IMG/VR virus record: IMGVR_UViG_3300042321_000306
Location: 1-23,233 of that record
Length of the DNA stretch: 23,233 nt
Direction: 5' to 3' (one strand)
DNA from: a virus
The position numbers and the translations under genes are program-made. The notes below the pieces were generated by a model. It made no database searches. It saw nothing but the letters and a program-made list of their open reading frames with translations, and was not told the DNA's origin. Shown piece after piece: positions 1 to 6,151 of the stretch (positions are counted from its first letter, which is position 1; each line of letters starts with the position of its first letter).

Positions 1-771
1 AGTGCCGCTCCGGTGAAGAACGAAGGTCAGGCCATCGCGTATGACAATGCGCAGGAAGCCTTCACCGCTCGTTACAACCACGAGACTATCGCCCTTGGCT
101 TCTCGATCACCGAGGAAGCAGTGGAAGACAACCTGTATGACAGTCTGTCTGCCCGCTACACCAAGGCTCTGGCTCGTGCGATGTCTTACACCAAGCAGGT
201 TAAGGCCGCTGCCGTTCTGAACAACGGCTTCAACGGCGCTTACCCCGGCGGTGACGGTGTGTCGCTGTTTGGCGTTAACGCTTCGGCCACTCGCGTGGGT
301 CACCCCCTGGTTTCCGGTGGTGTGAACTACAACAGCCCGTCTGTTGCCGTGGACCTGAACGAGACTTCGCTCGAAAACGCTGTGATTCAAATCGCTGCGT
401 GGACGGACGAACGTGGTCTGCTGATCGCTGCCAAGCCGGTCAAGCTGGTCATTCCGCCCAGCCTGATGTTCGTTGCCAAGCGTCTGCTTGACACGGAACT
501 GCGCGTGGCCACTGCTGATAACGACATCAACGCTATTAAGCAGATGGGTGCGATCCCCGGTGGCTTCACCGTCAACCACTTCTTGACCGACGTCAACGCT
601 TGGTTCCTGACCACGGACGTGCCTAACGGTCTGAAGCACTTCGAGCGTGTGGCCATGTCCACCTCGATGGACGGTGACTTCGACACCGGCAACGTGCGCT
701 ACAAGGCCCGCGAGCGTTATTCGTTCGGCTGGTCTGATCCCCTGGGAATCTGGGGTTCTGCTGGCGCCTAA
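1..771 (+). CDS. Major capsid protein, C-terminal part (5' end outside window)
   Basis: The frame is open from the first base and ends at TAA 769-771, giving 256 residues of a protein whose start is missing. The sequence reads like the second half of an HK97-fold major capsid protein: helical segments (AFTARYNHETIALGFSITEE), then a HPL..GG..YN loop, a helix before NDINAIKQMG, and a C-terminal beta stretch ending YSFGWSDPLGIWGSAGA. In the virion it would form the icosahedral shell. The position directly before a strong terminator, with small structural genes and head-tail genes downstream, fits a capsid gene. Pyrimidine-ending preferred codons such as AAC and GGT are frequent, as expected for a highly expressed gene. 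I recognise the family by overall pattern, not by one diagnostic motif. Another abundant head protein is the main alternative. Confidence 0.8.
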   Translation, partial: SAAPVKNEGQAIAYDNAQEAFTARYNHETIALGFSITEEAVEDNLYDSLSARYTKALARAMSYTKQVKAAAVLNNGFNGAYPGGDGVSLFGVNASATRVGHPLVSGGVNYNSPSVAVDLNETSLENAVIQIAAWTDERGLLIAAKPVKLVIPPSLMFVAKRLLDTELRVATADNDINAIKQMGAIPGGFTVNHFLTDVNAWFLTTDVPNGLKHFERVAMSTSMDGDFDTGNVRYKARERYSFGWSDPLGIWGSAGA

Positions 772-788
772 TCAGCGTCGGAAATCGG

Positions 789-818
789 GAAAGGGGGCCT
801 TGTGCCCCCTTTCTTTTT
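789..818 (+). terminator. Rho-independent terminator after the capsid gene
   Basis: A perfect 10-bp inverted repeat (GAAAGGGGGC at 789-798 and GCCCCCTTTC at 804-813) encloses a 5-nt loop, CTTGT, and is followed directly by five T residues at 814-818. This is the classical intrinsic terminator form. It begins 18 bases after the capsid stop codon and no open frame crosses it. It would end, or partly end, transcription of the capsid gene and stabilise that mRNA's 3' end. It is the only convincing intrinsic terminator in the window. Confidence 0.9.
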
Positions 819-854
819 GCCCTATATTCAACACAGTCCCAAGATTTTCAACCT

Positions 855-897
855 GCTTGCTGACCGACTTGGCGGACTGACCTCAGAGACAGCAAGC
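855..897 (+). other. Possible leader stem-loop between terminator and next gene
   Basis: GCTTGCTG at 855-862 is an exact reverse complement of CAGCAAGC at 890-897. The 27-nt loop contains a small CCG/CGG hairpin (864-866 with 873-875). The structure ends 7 bases before the GAGGAG ribosome binding site of the following gene. It could be a 5' leader structure of the downstream transcript. The stem is only 8 bp, so chance is a real possibility. Confidence 0.3.
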
Positions 898-918
898 GCA
901 ATTTGAGGAGCGTTCCAC

Positions 919-1251
919 ATGGGAACCACGACCTTCAGCGGGCCAGTTGTATCCAATAATGGTTTTGTTGGTGCTATCACTGGCGCTGTCACCGCTACCA
1001 CGGTTACTGCAACTTCTGTTTCTGCCACGGGCAATCTGACCGCTGACAGCGGCACGGCCCCCGCAGCAGGCGGTATGTCGGCAGTTCTGATGTCCTCCAC
1101 TGCAAACTTGGGCGTCTTTGTTGGCTCCGGTGCCCCCACCGTGACGGCTGCTCAGGGTTCGCTTTACCTGCGTACTGACGGCACCACCACCAACGACCGC
1201 ATCTATGTGCGCGGCGCGTCTGCTTGGATTGCCATCACCACCGCTACCTAA
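919..1251 (+). CDS. Small Ala/Thr/Val-rich virion protein (head decoration or fibre type)
   Basis: This 110-residue protein has a good ribosome binding site (GAGGAG at 905-910, 8-nt spacer). The N-terminal half is a low-complexity run of short V-T-A-T-x-V-S-A-T-G motifs that look like successive beta strands. The C-terminal third (GSLYLRTDG.TTNDRIYVRGASAWIAI) is a compact pattern seen at the ends of phage head-fibre and structural proteins. No signal peptide or transmembrane segment is visible. It is the first gene after the capsid terminator, which suggests a capsid-associated decoration or fibre protein made in large amounts. The exact role cannot be read from the sequence. Confidence 0.75.
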   Translation: MGTTTFSGPVVSNNGFVGAITGAVTATTVTATSVSATGNLTADSGTAPAAGGMSAVLMSSTANLGVFVGSGAPTVTAAQGSLYLRTDGTTTNDRIYVRGASAWIAITTAT

Positions 1252-1263
1252 TAGGAGCGCATC

Positions 1264-1764
1264 ATGGCGATGCAATACGACGTTAAATCAGCGCACATGG
1301 CTGCGTCTGGTGTAGCGGTCACTTACCGTACGCGTCTCAAGGGTGCGATTGTTTCGGCCAATGCCAGTGCTGCCACGCGCAACACGGTGTACGCCAACAA
1401 TTTGGCTCAGACCGGCACTTACGGTCGTTCGACCAATACAGTCACGGTGACCATCACAAATCACGGACTCGCTAACGGCGACCGCGTGTGGCTGTCTTTC
1501 TCGGCAGGCACTGGCGGCACGGCGACGACCAACGTGTACTCTGTGACGGTTACCAACGCCAACACGTTCACGGTTACGGATACTGCGTCGGGCACCATCA
1601 CTGGAAGCCCTGCGGTCACCATGTACGCCGATCTCTTGTTGGAGGCCGACTCGTACAACCCGACAGCGTTCAACGTGATCATTCCCGGTGAAGGTATCTT
1701 GGCTGAGAACGGTATCTACGTTGGCTTGGTCAGTAACGTCACCACGACGATCTTTTATGGCTAA
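1264..1764 (+). CDS. Beta-rich virion protein with an NHGL..GD module
   Basis: A 166-residue protein with Shine-Dalgarno AGGAG at 1253-1257. Residues ~57-117 form a recognisable beta module: TVTVTITNHGLANGD at 59-73, then V.L.FSAGTGG, a central VYSVT, and NANTFTVTDTASG. Modules of this kind recur as insertions in phage structural proteins, and a related one lies in the 17974-19809 product. The flanks (LLLEADSYNPTAFNVIIPGEGILAENGIYVGL) resemble small phage proteins that sit on or near the capsid. The stop codon overlaps the next start by 8 nt. The likely role is virion decoration or joining, with no enzymatic motif. That assignment is inference from position and fold type. Confidence 0.75.
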   Translation: MAMQYDVKSAHMAASGVAVTYRTRLKGAIVSANASAATRNTVYANNLAQTGTYGRSTNTVTVTITNHGLANGDRVWLSFSAGTGGTATTNVYSVTVTNANTFTVTDTASGTITGSPAVTMYADLLLEADSYNPTAFNVIIPGEGILAENGIYVGLVSNVTTTIFYG

Positions 1765-2011
1765 GACCCCGGCATGGCAGAGGAAAGAAGGCAAGAACCC
1801 CAAGGGCGGACTGAACGCCAAGGGGCGAGCCTCCTACAACGCCGCGAATCCAGGGAAGCCTGGACTGAAGGCACCTCAGCCGGAGGGCGGTCCACGCCGC
1901 GACTCTTTTTGCGCCCGTATGAAAGGCATGAAAAAGAAGTTGACGAGCGAAAAAACCGCAAACGATCCGAATTCGAGGATTAACAAATCCTTGAGGGCGT
2001 GGAACTGCTGA
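1757..2011 (+). CDS. Small basic phage protein, KEGKNPKGGLNAKGR type (DUF6321-like)
   Basis: I start this gene at ATG 1757, not at upstream in-frame starts, because the protein then begins MAKTPAWQRKEGKNPKGGLN, a form I recognise from small conserved phage proteins. It is 84 residues long and overlaps the previous gene by 8 nt. It is strongly basic and rich in Gly, Pro and Asn. Conserved-looking blocks are GRASYNAANPGKPGLKAPQPE (18-38) and GGPRRDSFCARMKGMKKKL, with an end of INKSLRAWNC. The terminal Cys and the internal FCARM Cys are the only cysteines. No known activity applies. Gene order places it among head-completion genes, and nucleic-acid binding is possible from the charge alone. Confidence 0.8.
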   Translation: MAKTPAWQRKEGKNPKGGLNAKGRASYNAANPGKPGLKAPQPEGGPRRDSFCARMKGMKKKLTSEKTANDPNSRINKSLRAWNC

Positions 2012-2012
2012 T

Positions 2013-2513
2013 ATGCCAAGCAAAAGCAAAGCTCAACACAACTTGATGGCGATGGTGGCTAATGACCCCGCCGCTGCCAAGCGTGTTGGCATTCCGCAGT
2101 CTGTTGGCGCAGAGTTTGTAAAGGCCGACAAGGGCCGTAAGTTCGGTTCTGGGAGTCGCGCAGACGTCCAGTCCATCAACAAGCCGAAGACCGAGCACGG
2201 CAAGTCGGCAATTCTTGCAAGAGGTGGCAACGTGAAAGAGTCCAAGGCGATGGTTAAGAAAGAGATCGGCTTTATGAAGAAGGCCGGTGCTCCTAAGTCA
2301 ATGATCAAACATGAGGAATCCGAAATGAAGGGCATGAAGAAAATGGCTATGGGTGGCAGCGCCGGTACCGGCATCACCAAGGCCAAGATGGGCACTGTGA
2401 AGACCGCTGCTCCGAGCCGCGATGGTGTGGCCACCAAGGGCAAGACCAAGGGCACCATGATCAAGATGGCCGGAAGCACGCCCCTGGGCATGAAGCGCGG
2501 CGGCAAGTGCTGA
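2013..2513 (+). CDS. Lys-rich protein, DUF3008-like N-terminus plus GMKKM-type tail
   Basis: A 166-residue, very basic protein starting 1 base after the previous stop. Residues 1-45 (MPSKSKAQHNLMAMV, then RVGIPQSVGAEFVKADKG) resemble the DUF3008 group of small proteins. Residues ~74-107 (KESKAMVKKEIGFMKKAGAP, then KSMIKHEESEMKG) form a second, independent-looking unit often seen as a separate small phage protein. The last ~60 residues are Lys/Gly/Met/Thr low complexity (ATKGKTKGTMIKM) ending MKRGGKC. It thus looks like two short phage modules joined by flexible linkers. No membrane segment or catalytic motif is seen. A DNA-contacting or scaffold-like role is only a guess from charge. Confidence 0.75.
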   Translation: MPSKSKAQHNLMAMVANDPAAAKRVGIPQSVGAEFVKADKGRKFGSGSRADVQSINKPKTEHGKSAILARGGNVKESKAMVKKEIGFMKKAGAPKSMIKHEESEMKGMKKMAMGGSAGTGITKAKMGTVKTAAPSRDGVATKGKTKGTMIKMAGSTPLGMKRGGKC

Positions 2514-2514
2514 C

Positions 2515-2805
2515 ATGATGCCGAGCCGGGGGATGGGGGCCATCGCCCCCTCCAAGATGCCCAAGAAGAAGGTCATCCGACGCAAGGATGACCCGAACGA
2601 CGTTGACATGTACGCCGAAGGCGGGACTACCAAGTCCAAGGTCAACGAAGCGGGCAACTACACCAAGCCCGGTATGCGCAAGTCGCTCTTTGAGAAGATC
2701 AAGGGGCAGGCTGTGCAGGGCACGGCGGCAGGTCAGTGGAGCGCCCGCAAAGCGCAGCTTCTGGCCAAGCAGTACAAGGCCAAGGGTGGCGGGTACCGTG
2801 ACTAA
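2515..2805 (+). CDS. Small conserved phage protein (NEAGNYTKPGMRK type)
   Basis: A 96-residue basic protein starting 1 base after the preceding stop, with a second possible start at ATG 2518. The C-terminal half carries a pattern I recognise from aquatic phage genomes: SKVNEAGNYTKPGMRKSLFE, then KAQLLAKQYKAKGGGYRD. The N-terminal part (PSKMPKKKVIRRKDDPNDVD) is charged and probably disordered. The function is unknown. In related phages this type lies with the other small basic proteins between capsid and connector genes, as it does here. Its last 8 bases are shared with the next gene. Confidence 0.75.
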   Translation: MMPSRGMGAIAPSKMPKKKVIRRKDDPNDVDMYAEGGTTKSKVNEAGNYTKPGMRKSLFEKIKGQAVQGTAAGQWSARKAQLLAKQYKAKGGGYRD

Positions 2806-3034
2806 GCCGTCGCAGCAGTCGCTAAAGGATTGGACTGCACAAAAGTGGAGGACCAAAAGTGGTAAGCCGTCTAGTAAAACTGGTGAGCGATACCTTCCAG
2901 AAGCTGCGATCAAAGCTCTTTCCCCCCAAGAGTACGCCGCCTCAACCCGAGCAAAGCGAGCAGGCAAAGCCTCCGGCAAGCAGTTCGTAGCGCAACCCAA
3001 GGCCATCGCTAAGAAGACCGCGAGATTCAGATGA
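2798..3034 (+). CDS. DUF5872-like small basic protein
   Basis: I choose GTG 2798 as the start. It gives a 78-residue protein, MTKPSQQSLKDWTAQKWRTK, whose first residues match the DUF5872 pattern (LK.WT.QKWRTKSGKPS), whereas the upstream extension is just the preceding gene read in another frame. Further signature blocks are TGERYLPEAAIKALSPQEYA and the C-terminal QFVAQPKAIAKKTARFR. It overlaps the preceding gene by 8 nt and the following one by 4 nt (ATGA), so translational coupling is likely. DUF5872 has no established activity. The high Lys/Arg content and short length suggest a nucleic-acid or capsid-interior partner, which is inference. Confidence 0.85.
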   Translation: MTKPSQQSLKDWTAQKWRTKSGKPSSKTGERYLPEAAIKALSPQEYAASTRAKRAGKASGKQFVAQPKAIAKKTARFR

Positions 3035-3981
3035 CTACTTCAGGCGTAGCCAACTTTAACCTCGATCTCAACGAGATTGTTGAGGAAGCGTTTGAGCGTG
3101 CAGGCGGTGAGCTTCGCACCGGCTATGACTTGCGCACGGCTCGCCGCAGCATGAACTTGTTGTTCGCTGACTGGGGCAACCGTGGCGTGAACATGTGGAC
3201 GTTTGAGCAAAACGCCATCACCTTGGCTACTGGTCAGCCGACCTACGCGCTGCCTGACGATACGGTGGACTTGCTCGATCACGTCATTCGCACCAACCAG
3301 AACGTCCCCACCAATCAAGCCGACCTGACCATCACCCGGATCAGCGTCTCTACGTACGCTACGATCCCAAACAAGCTGATCACGGGCCGACCTATTCAGG
3401 TTTGGATTCAACGCCTGACTGCGTCGGACTCTGTGCTTGCCGGGACGCTGCAGGCGACCATACTGGCCACGACCACCTCAATTCCCATCACCTCGCTTGC
3501 CGGGGTGCCCAACGCGGGCTTCATCAAGATTGGCAGTGAGTTGATCGCATTCAACGAGGTTCAGCCCGCCAGTGGGGGCAACCCAGCACTGTTGTTGAAC
3601 TGCGCCCGTGGCCAAGACGGAACAACCGCCGTAGGCCACTCTTCGGGTGCGGCCATCACGTTGGCGCAGAAGAACAGCATCACGGTCTGGCCAACGCCCA
3701 ACCCTGGCACGACGTATCAGTTTGTGTACTGGCGCATGCGCCGTATTCAAGACGCTACCAACAGTGGCATCAAGACGTTTGACGTGCCCTTCCGTTTCCT
3801 GCCCTGCCTTGTGGCCGGTCTGGCGTACTACATCGCTCTGAAGATTCCTGATGGCATCCAACGCCTGCAGATTCTTAAAGAGCAGTACGACGAGGCTTGG
3901 ATGATCGCCGCAGGCGAGGATCAGGAAAAGGCAGCGGTGCGATTTGTGCCCCGGCAGATGTACATCGGGAGCGGCACCTAA
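3031..3981 (+). CDS. Head-tail connector / tail accessory protein with inserted beta module
   Basis: This 316-residue product begins in a 4-nt ATGA overlap. The N-terminal ~90 residues combine an alpha-helical start (LNEIVEEAFERAGGELRTGY, then helix AARRSMNLLFADWGNRG-like) with beta strands around TGQPTYALPDDTVDLLDHV. The C-terminal third has SITVWPTPNPGTTYQFVYWR and a helix-rich end (LVAGLAYYIALKI, RLQILKEQYDEAW). This architecture is that of podoviral adaptor or tail-accessory proteins (P22 gp4-like or SU10-like) that bind the portal and seat the tail. Residues ~136-210 look like an insertion between GRPIQVWIQR and the WPTP strand: a beta module with IKIGSELIAF and CARGQDGTTAVGHSSGA. A plain virion structural protein is the fallback annotation. 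Confidence 0.75.
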   Translation: MTTSGVANFNLDLNEIVEEAFERAGGELRTGYDLRTARRSMNLLFADWGNRGVNMWTFEQNAITLATGQPTYALPDDTVDLLDHVIRTNQNVPTNQADLTITRISVSTYATIPNKLITGRPIQVWIQRLTASDSVLAGTLQATILATTTSIPITSLAGVPNAGFIKIGSELIAFNEVQPASGGNPALLLNCARGQDGTTAVGHSSGAAITLAQKNSITVWPTPNPGTTYQFVYWRMRRIQDATNSGIKTFDVPFRFLPCLVAGLAYYIALKIPDGIQRLQILKEQYDEAWMIAAGEDQEKAAVRFVPRQMYIGSGT

Positions 3982-4410
3982 ATGGGCAACCGGTTTGCGT
4001 CAGGCAAGAATGCGATTGCGCAGTGTGACCGCTGCGACTTTCGGTTCAAGCTCACGCAACTGCGCAAGGAAGTTATCAAGACCAAGACTTACAACCTCTT
4101 GGTCTGCCCGGTCTGCTGGGACCCCGACCAACCGCAGTTGCAGTTGGGCATGTATCCGGTTGATGACCCGCAAGGCTTGCGCAACCCGCGCCCTGATCTG
4201 AGTTATGTGCAGTCGGGCAACACGGGGCTACAAGTCGTAGACACGACGGCAACCACGCAGGACGCAGTGGGTTTCCCGAGTGAAGGCAGTCGAGACTTTC
4301 AGTGGGGTTGGAATCCGGTTGGTGGGTCGCGTGGCCCCGATGCTGGGTTGACGCCAAACTACTTGGTGTTGACGGTTCAAATTGGTACAGTCACGGTTGT
4401 GACGGCATAG
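3982..4410 (+). CDS. Zinc-ribbon phage protein
   Basis: A 142-residue protein starting immediately after the previous stop. Four cysteines form two knuckles, C15-D-R-C18 and C42-P-V-C45, separated by a 23-residue loop, which is a typical treble-clef or zinc-ribbon arrangement. The motif DPDQPQLQLGMYPVDDPQ with L.NPRPD follows; this block recurs with the zinc ribbon in phage genomes. The rest (83-142) is Gly/Thr-rich with a hydrophobic beta end (YLVLTVQIGTVTVVTA). It lies between a connector gene and small basic genes, so a structural or assembly role is more likely than transcription control. No experimental function is known to me. Metal binding is inferred from cysteine spacing. Confidence 0.85.
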   Translation: MGNRFASGKNAIAQCDRCDFRFKLTQLRKEVIKTKTYNLLVCPVCWDPDQPQLQLGMYPVDDPQGLRNPRPDLSYVQSGNTGLQVVDTTATTQDAVGFPSEGSRDFQWGWNPVGGSRGPDAGLTPNYLVLTVQIGTVTVVTA

Positions 4411-4419
4411 GAGCGAAAA

Positions 4420-4614
4420 ATGGCAGGCGTTAAAGAAATGCTGAAGAAGCACATGGCCAAGGGCGCTGGTGCGCACCCTGATGCCGACGTGAAGAAAATG
4501 CGGGCGGGTGGCAAGACCAACAGCGACATGCTGAAGATGGGCCGTAATCTGGCCAAGGTCGCCAATCAGAAGTCGCCCGGTTACACCTACAAGAAGTCAA
4601 ATCGCGGAGGCTGA
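4420..4614 (+). CDS. Small basic hypothetical phage protein
   Basis: A 64-residue protein with Shine-Dalgarno TAGGAG at 4408-4413 and a 6-nt spacer. It has a helical start (MAGVKEMLKKHMAKGAG) and a conserved-looking MRAGGKTNSDMLKMGRNLA block. There are no cysteines, membrane segments or known domains. Composition matches the small Lys-rich proteins at 1757-3034, so it is probably part of the same functional group. Reality is supported by the ribosome binding site, tight packing and lack of a competing frame. The function is unknown. Confidence 0.7.
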   Translation: MAGVKEMLKKHMAKGAGAHPDADVKKMRAGGKTNSDMLKMGRNLAKVANQKSPGYTYKKSNRGG

Positions 4615-4615
4615 C

Positions 4616-4813
4616 ATGGCAACCTACAAGACTCCCAAGCCGGTGGCCACACCGGTTGTTGGCGCTGACGACATCAAGAAGGCGCTGCGCATGGACGTGT
4701 CCGTGGCCAACATGCACGCCAACGAATACAAGCCGACTAAGACTTCGGGTATCAAGACCCGTGGTAACGGCTGCGCTACCAAGGGCACGATGGCCAGGGG
4801 ACCGATGGCGTGA
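4616..4813 (+). CDS. Small basic hypothetical phage protein (KTRGNGCATKGTMARGP tail)
   Basis: A 65-residue protein with Shine-Dalgarno GGAGG at 4606-4610 and a 5-nt spacer, starting 1 base after the previous stop. The C-terminal block GIKTRGNGCATKGTMARGPM is a recognisable tail of small phage proteins; the 2013-2513 product contains a related GVATKGKTKGTMIKM. The N-terminal half (VVGADDIKKALRMDVS) is less basic. Its last 4 bases overlap the next gene (GTGA). The function is unknown. Confidence 0.7.
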   Translation: MATYKTPKPVATPVVGADDIKKALRMDVSVANMHANEYKPTKTSGIKTRGNGCATKGTMARGPMA

Positions 4814-5517
4814 ACTACACGCAACTCAGCAACGCCATCCAGGCGTACACCGAGAACGTGAGCAGCGATTTCGTTGCTCAGATACCCGTTTTCGTTCAAC
4901 AAGCTGAGCAGCGCATCTACAACACGGTTCAGTTCCCGTCCTTGCGTAAAAACGTCAAGGGCGTTGTGAGCATCAACAACAAGTACTTGTCGTGTCCCAC
5001 GGACTTTTTGGCTGTGTACTCGATGGCAGTCATCACAGACGTTACGGGCGGTGACATTGATACCGGCACGTACGAGTACCTGTTGAACAAGGACGTGAAC
5101 TTCATCCGCCAGTCGTATCCGTCCCCGCAAGATACTGGCTTGCCGCGTTACTACGCGCTGTTCGGCCCTACGGTGAATGGCAGCACCATCACGACCGAGT
5201 TGTCGTTCATTCTTGGCCCAACGCCTGACGCCAGTTACAACGTCGAGTTGCACTACTACTATTACCCGGAGTCAATCACGACGGCAAACACGTCCTGGCT
5301 TGGGGACAATTTTGACTCTGTGCTGCTGTACGGCTCGCTTGTTGAAGCCTACACCTACATGAAGGGTGAGCAGGACATGATCGCGTTGTACGACGGCAAG
5401 TACAAGGAAGCACTGGCCCTTGCCAAGCGCCTGGGTGATGGTCTGGAGCGCAGCGATGCATACCGCAGTGGCCAATCGCGTCTGGCTCCGCTGCCGCAGA
5501 ATAACGGGGTCAAGTAA
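4810..5517 (+). CDS. SU10-type head-to-tail adaptor protein
   Basis: A 235-residue protein translated from GTG 4810, with an AGGGGA ribosome binding site just upstream and a 4-nt overlap with the preceding gene. The order of elements is that of phage adaptor proteins of the SU10/gatekeeper type: helix-rich start (YTQLSNAIQAYTENVSSDFV), a helix with QQAEQRIYNTVQFPSLRKN, beta strands (KYLSCPTDFLAVYSMAV), and a long aromatic strand (VELHYYYYPESI) before C-terminal helices (LLYGSLVEAYTYMKGEQDM, KYKEALALAKRLGD). It would form a ring under the portal that bridges to the tail tube or nozzle. Its neighbours, a connector upstream and virion proteins downstream, agree. The adaptor class is well supported; the exact family is less certain. 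Confidence 0.75.
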   Translation: MNYTQLSNAIQAYTENVSSDFVAQIPVFVQQAEQRIYNTVQFPSLRKNVKGVVSINNKYLSCPTDFLAVYSMAVITDVTGGDIDTGTYEYLLNKDVNFIRQSYPSPQDTGLPRYYALFGPTVNGSTITTELSFILGPTPDASYNVELHYYYYPESITTANTSWLGDNFDSVLLYGSLVEAYTYMKGEQDMIALYDGKYKEALALAKRLGDGLERSDAYRSGQSRLAPLPQNNGVK

Positions 5518-5948
5518 TGCCCATCGAGCAAGGCGCGACCAATCAGTTCAAGGTGGGCTTGGCTTCTGGCCAGTTCAACTTCAGCACTGACACGTTCAAG
5601 ATGGCGCTTTACACCGGGGGCGCATCTATTGGCGCCAACACGGCTGCGTATACGACCACGGGTGAGACAAGCGGCACGGGCTATACCGCAGGCGGAGAGA
5701 CGCTCACAGTCAGCGTTGCCCCCACTACGGGCAGCAATCCGCAGAACACGGTGGCGTATCTATCGTTCAGTAATGTGACTTGGAACCCGGCAGCGTTTAC
5801 ATGCCGTGGGGCGCTGATCTACAAGGTAGGCAGCGGCAACCCTACTGTGTGCGTTCTCGACTTTGGCGGGGATAAGACTTGCACCACGTCTTTCCAAGTT
5901 CAGTTTCCCACTGCGGACAACACCAACGCAATCATAAGGATCGCATAA
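5517..5948 (+). CDS. Beta-rich virion protein, paralogue A
   Basis: A 143-residue protein sharing one base with the preceding stop. Its core pattern is TDTFKMALYTGGAS, then AYTTTGETSGTGYTAGGETL, VAYLSFSNVTWNPAAFTCRG, ALIYKVGS, and a C-terminal PTADNTNAIIRIA. The same order of motifs returns in the 6152-6643 product (TDTFKAALYLASA, STGEVTGTNYTPGGVT, DAVLIYN, TTTALIRLA), so the two are paralogues. The type is common in aquatic phage late regions and is a beta-sandwich-like structural protein without catalytic residues. Position suggests tail or capsid decoration. No precise role can be given. Confidence 0.75.
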   Translation: MPIEQGATNQFKVGLASGQFNFSTDTFKMALYTGGASIGANTAAYTTTGETSGTGYTAGGETLTVSVAPTTGSNPQNTVAYLSFSNVTWNPAAFTCRGALIYKVGSGNPTVCVLDFGGDKTCTTSFQVQFPTADNTNAIIRIA

Positions 5949-6142
5949 TGGCTCTCGTTAACACCACCAAAGGCGTAATGGACGATGCTCTTCTTGAGAA
6001 AAAAGAAGGCTCCGTCGATAATGACATCGAACATACGACTTGGGTTGAATACTGGCACGAGGGCGAACTTGTCCACCGTTCGGTTCATGTTCGTTTGAAG
6101 CAATCTCCCCCGCTGTTCGCTGAAGCAGCATCCATTGTGTAA
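5948..6142 (+). CDS. Small conserved phage protein (WVEYW.EGELVHRSVHV)
   Basis: I start this gene at ATG 5948, which overlaps the previous stop in TAATG and gives MALVNTTKGVMDDALLEKKE. The longer frame upstream is out-of-frame reading of the preceding gene. The 64-residue protein is acidic in the middle (GSVDNDIEH) and has a clear strand-turn-strand block, TTWVEYWHEGELVHRSVHVR. I recognise this small protein as a recurring companion of beta-rich virion genes in aquatic phages. It is placed between the two paralogues at 5517 and 6152, so it may assist or cap that pair. The function is unknown. Confidence 0.7.
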   Translation: MALVNTTKGVMDDALLEKKEGSVDNDIEHTTWVEYWHEGELVHRSVHVRLKQSPPLFAEAASIV

Positions 6143-6151
6143 GGAAACATC

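Noticed and set aside
800-828. Possible sigma70 promoter TTGTGC - 17 nt - TATATT
   Set aside because: The -35 box matches only three of six bases and lies within the terminator hairpin, so I do not list it as a promoter.
2461-3006. 181-codon open frame on the minus strand
   Set aside because: It is antisense to three conserved small phage genes with clear protein signatures.
4624-5253. 209-codon open frame on the minus strand
   Set aside because: It lies antisense to the adaptor and small basic genes; no domain pattern or ribosome site supports it.
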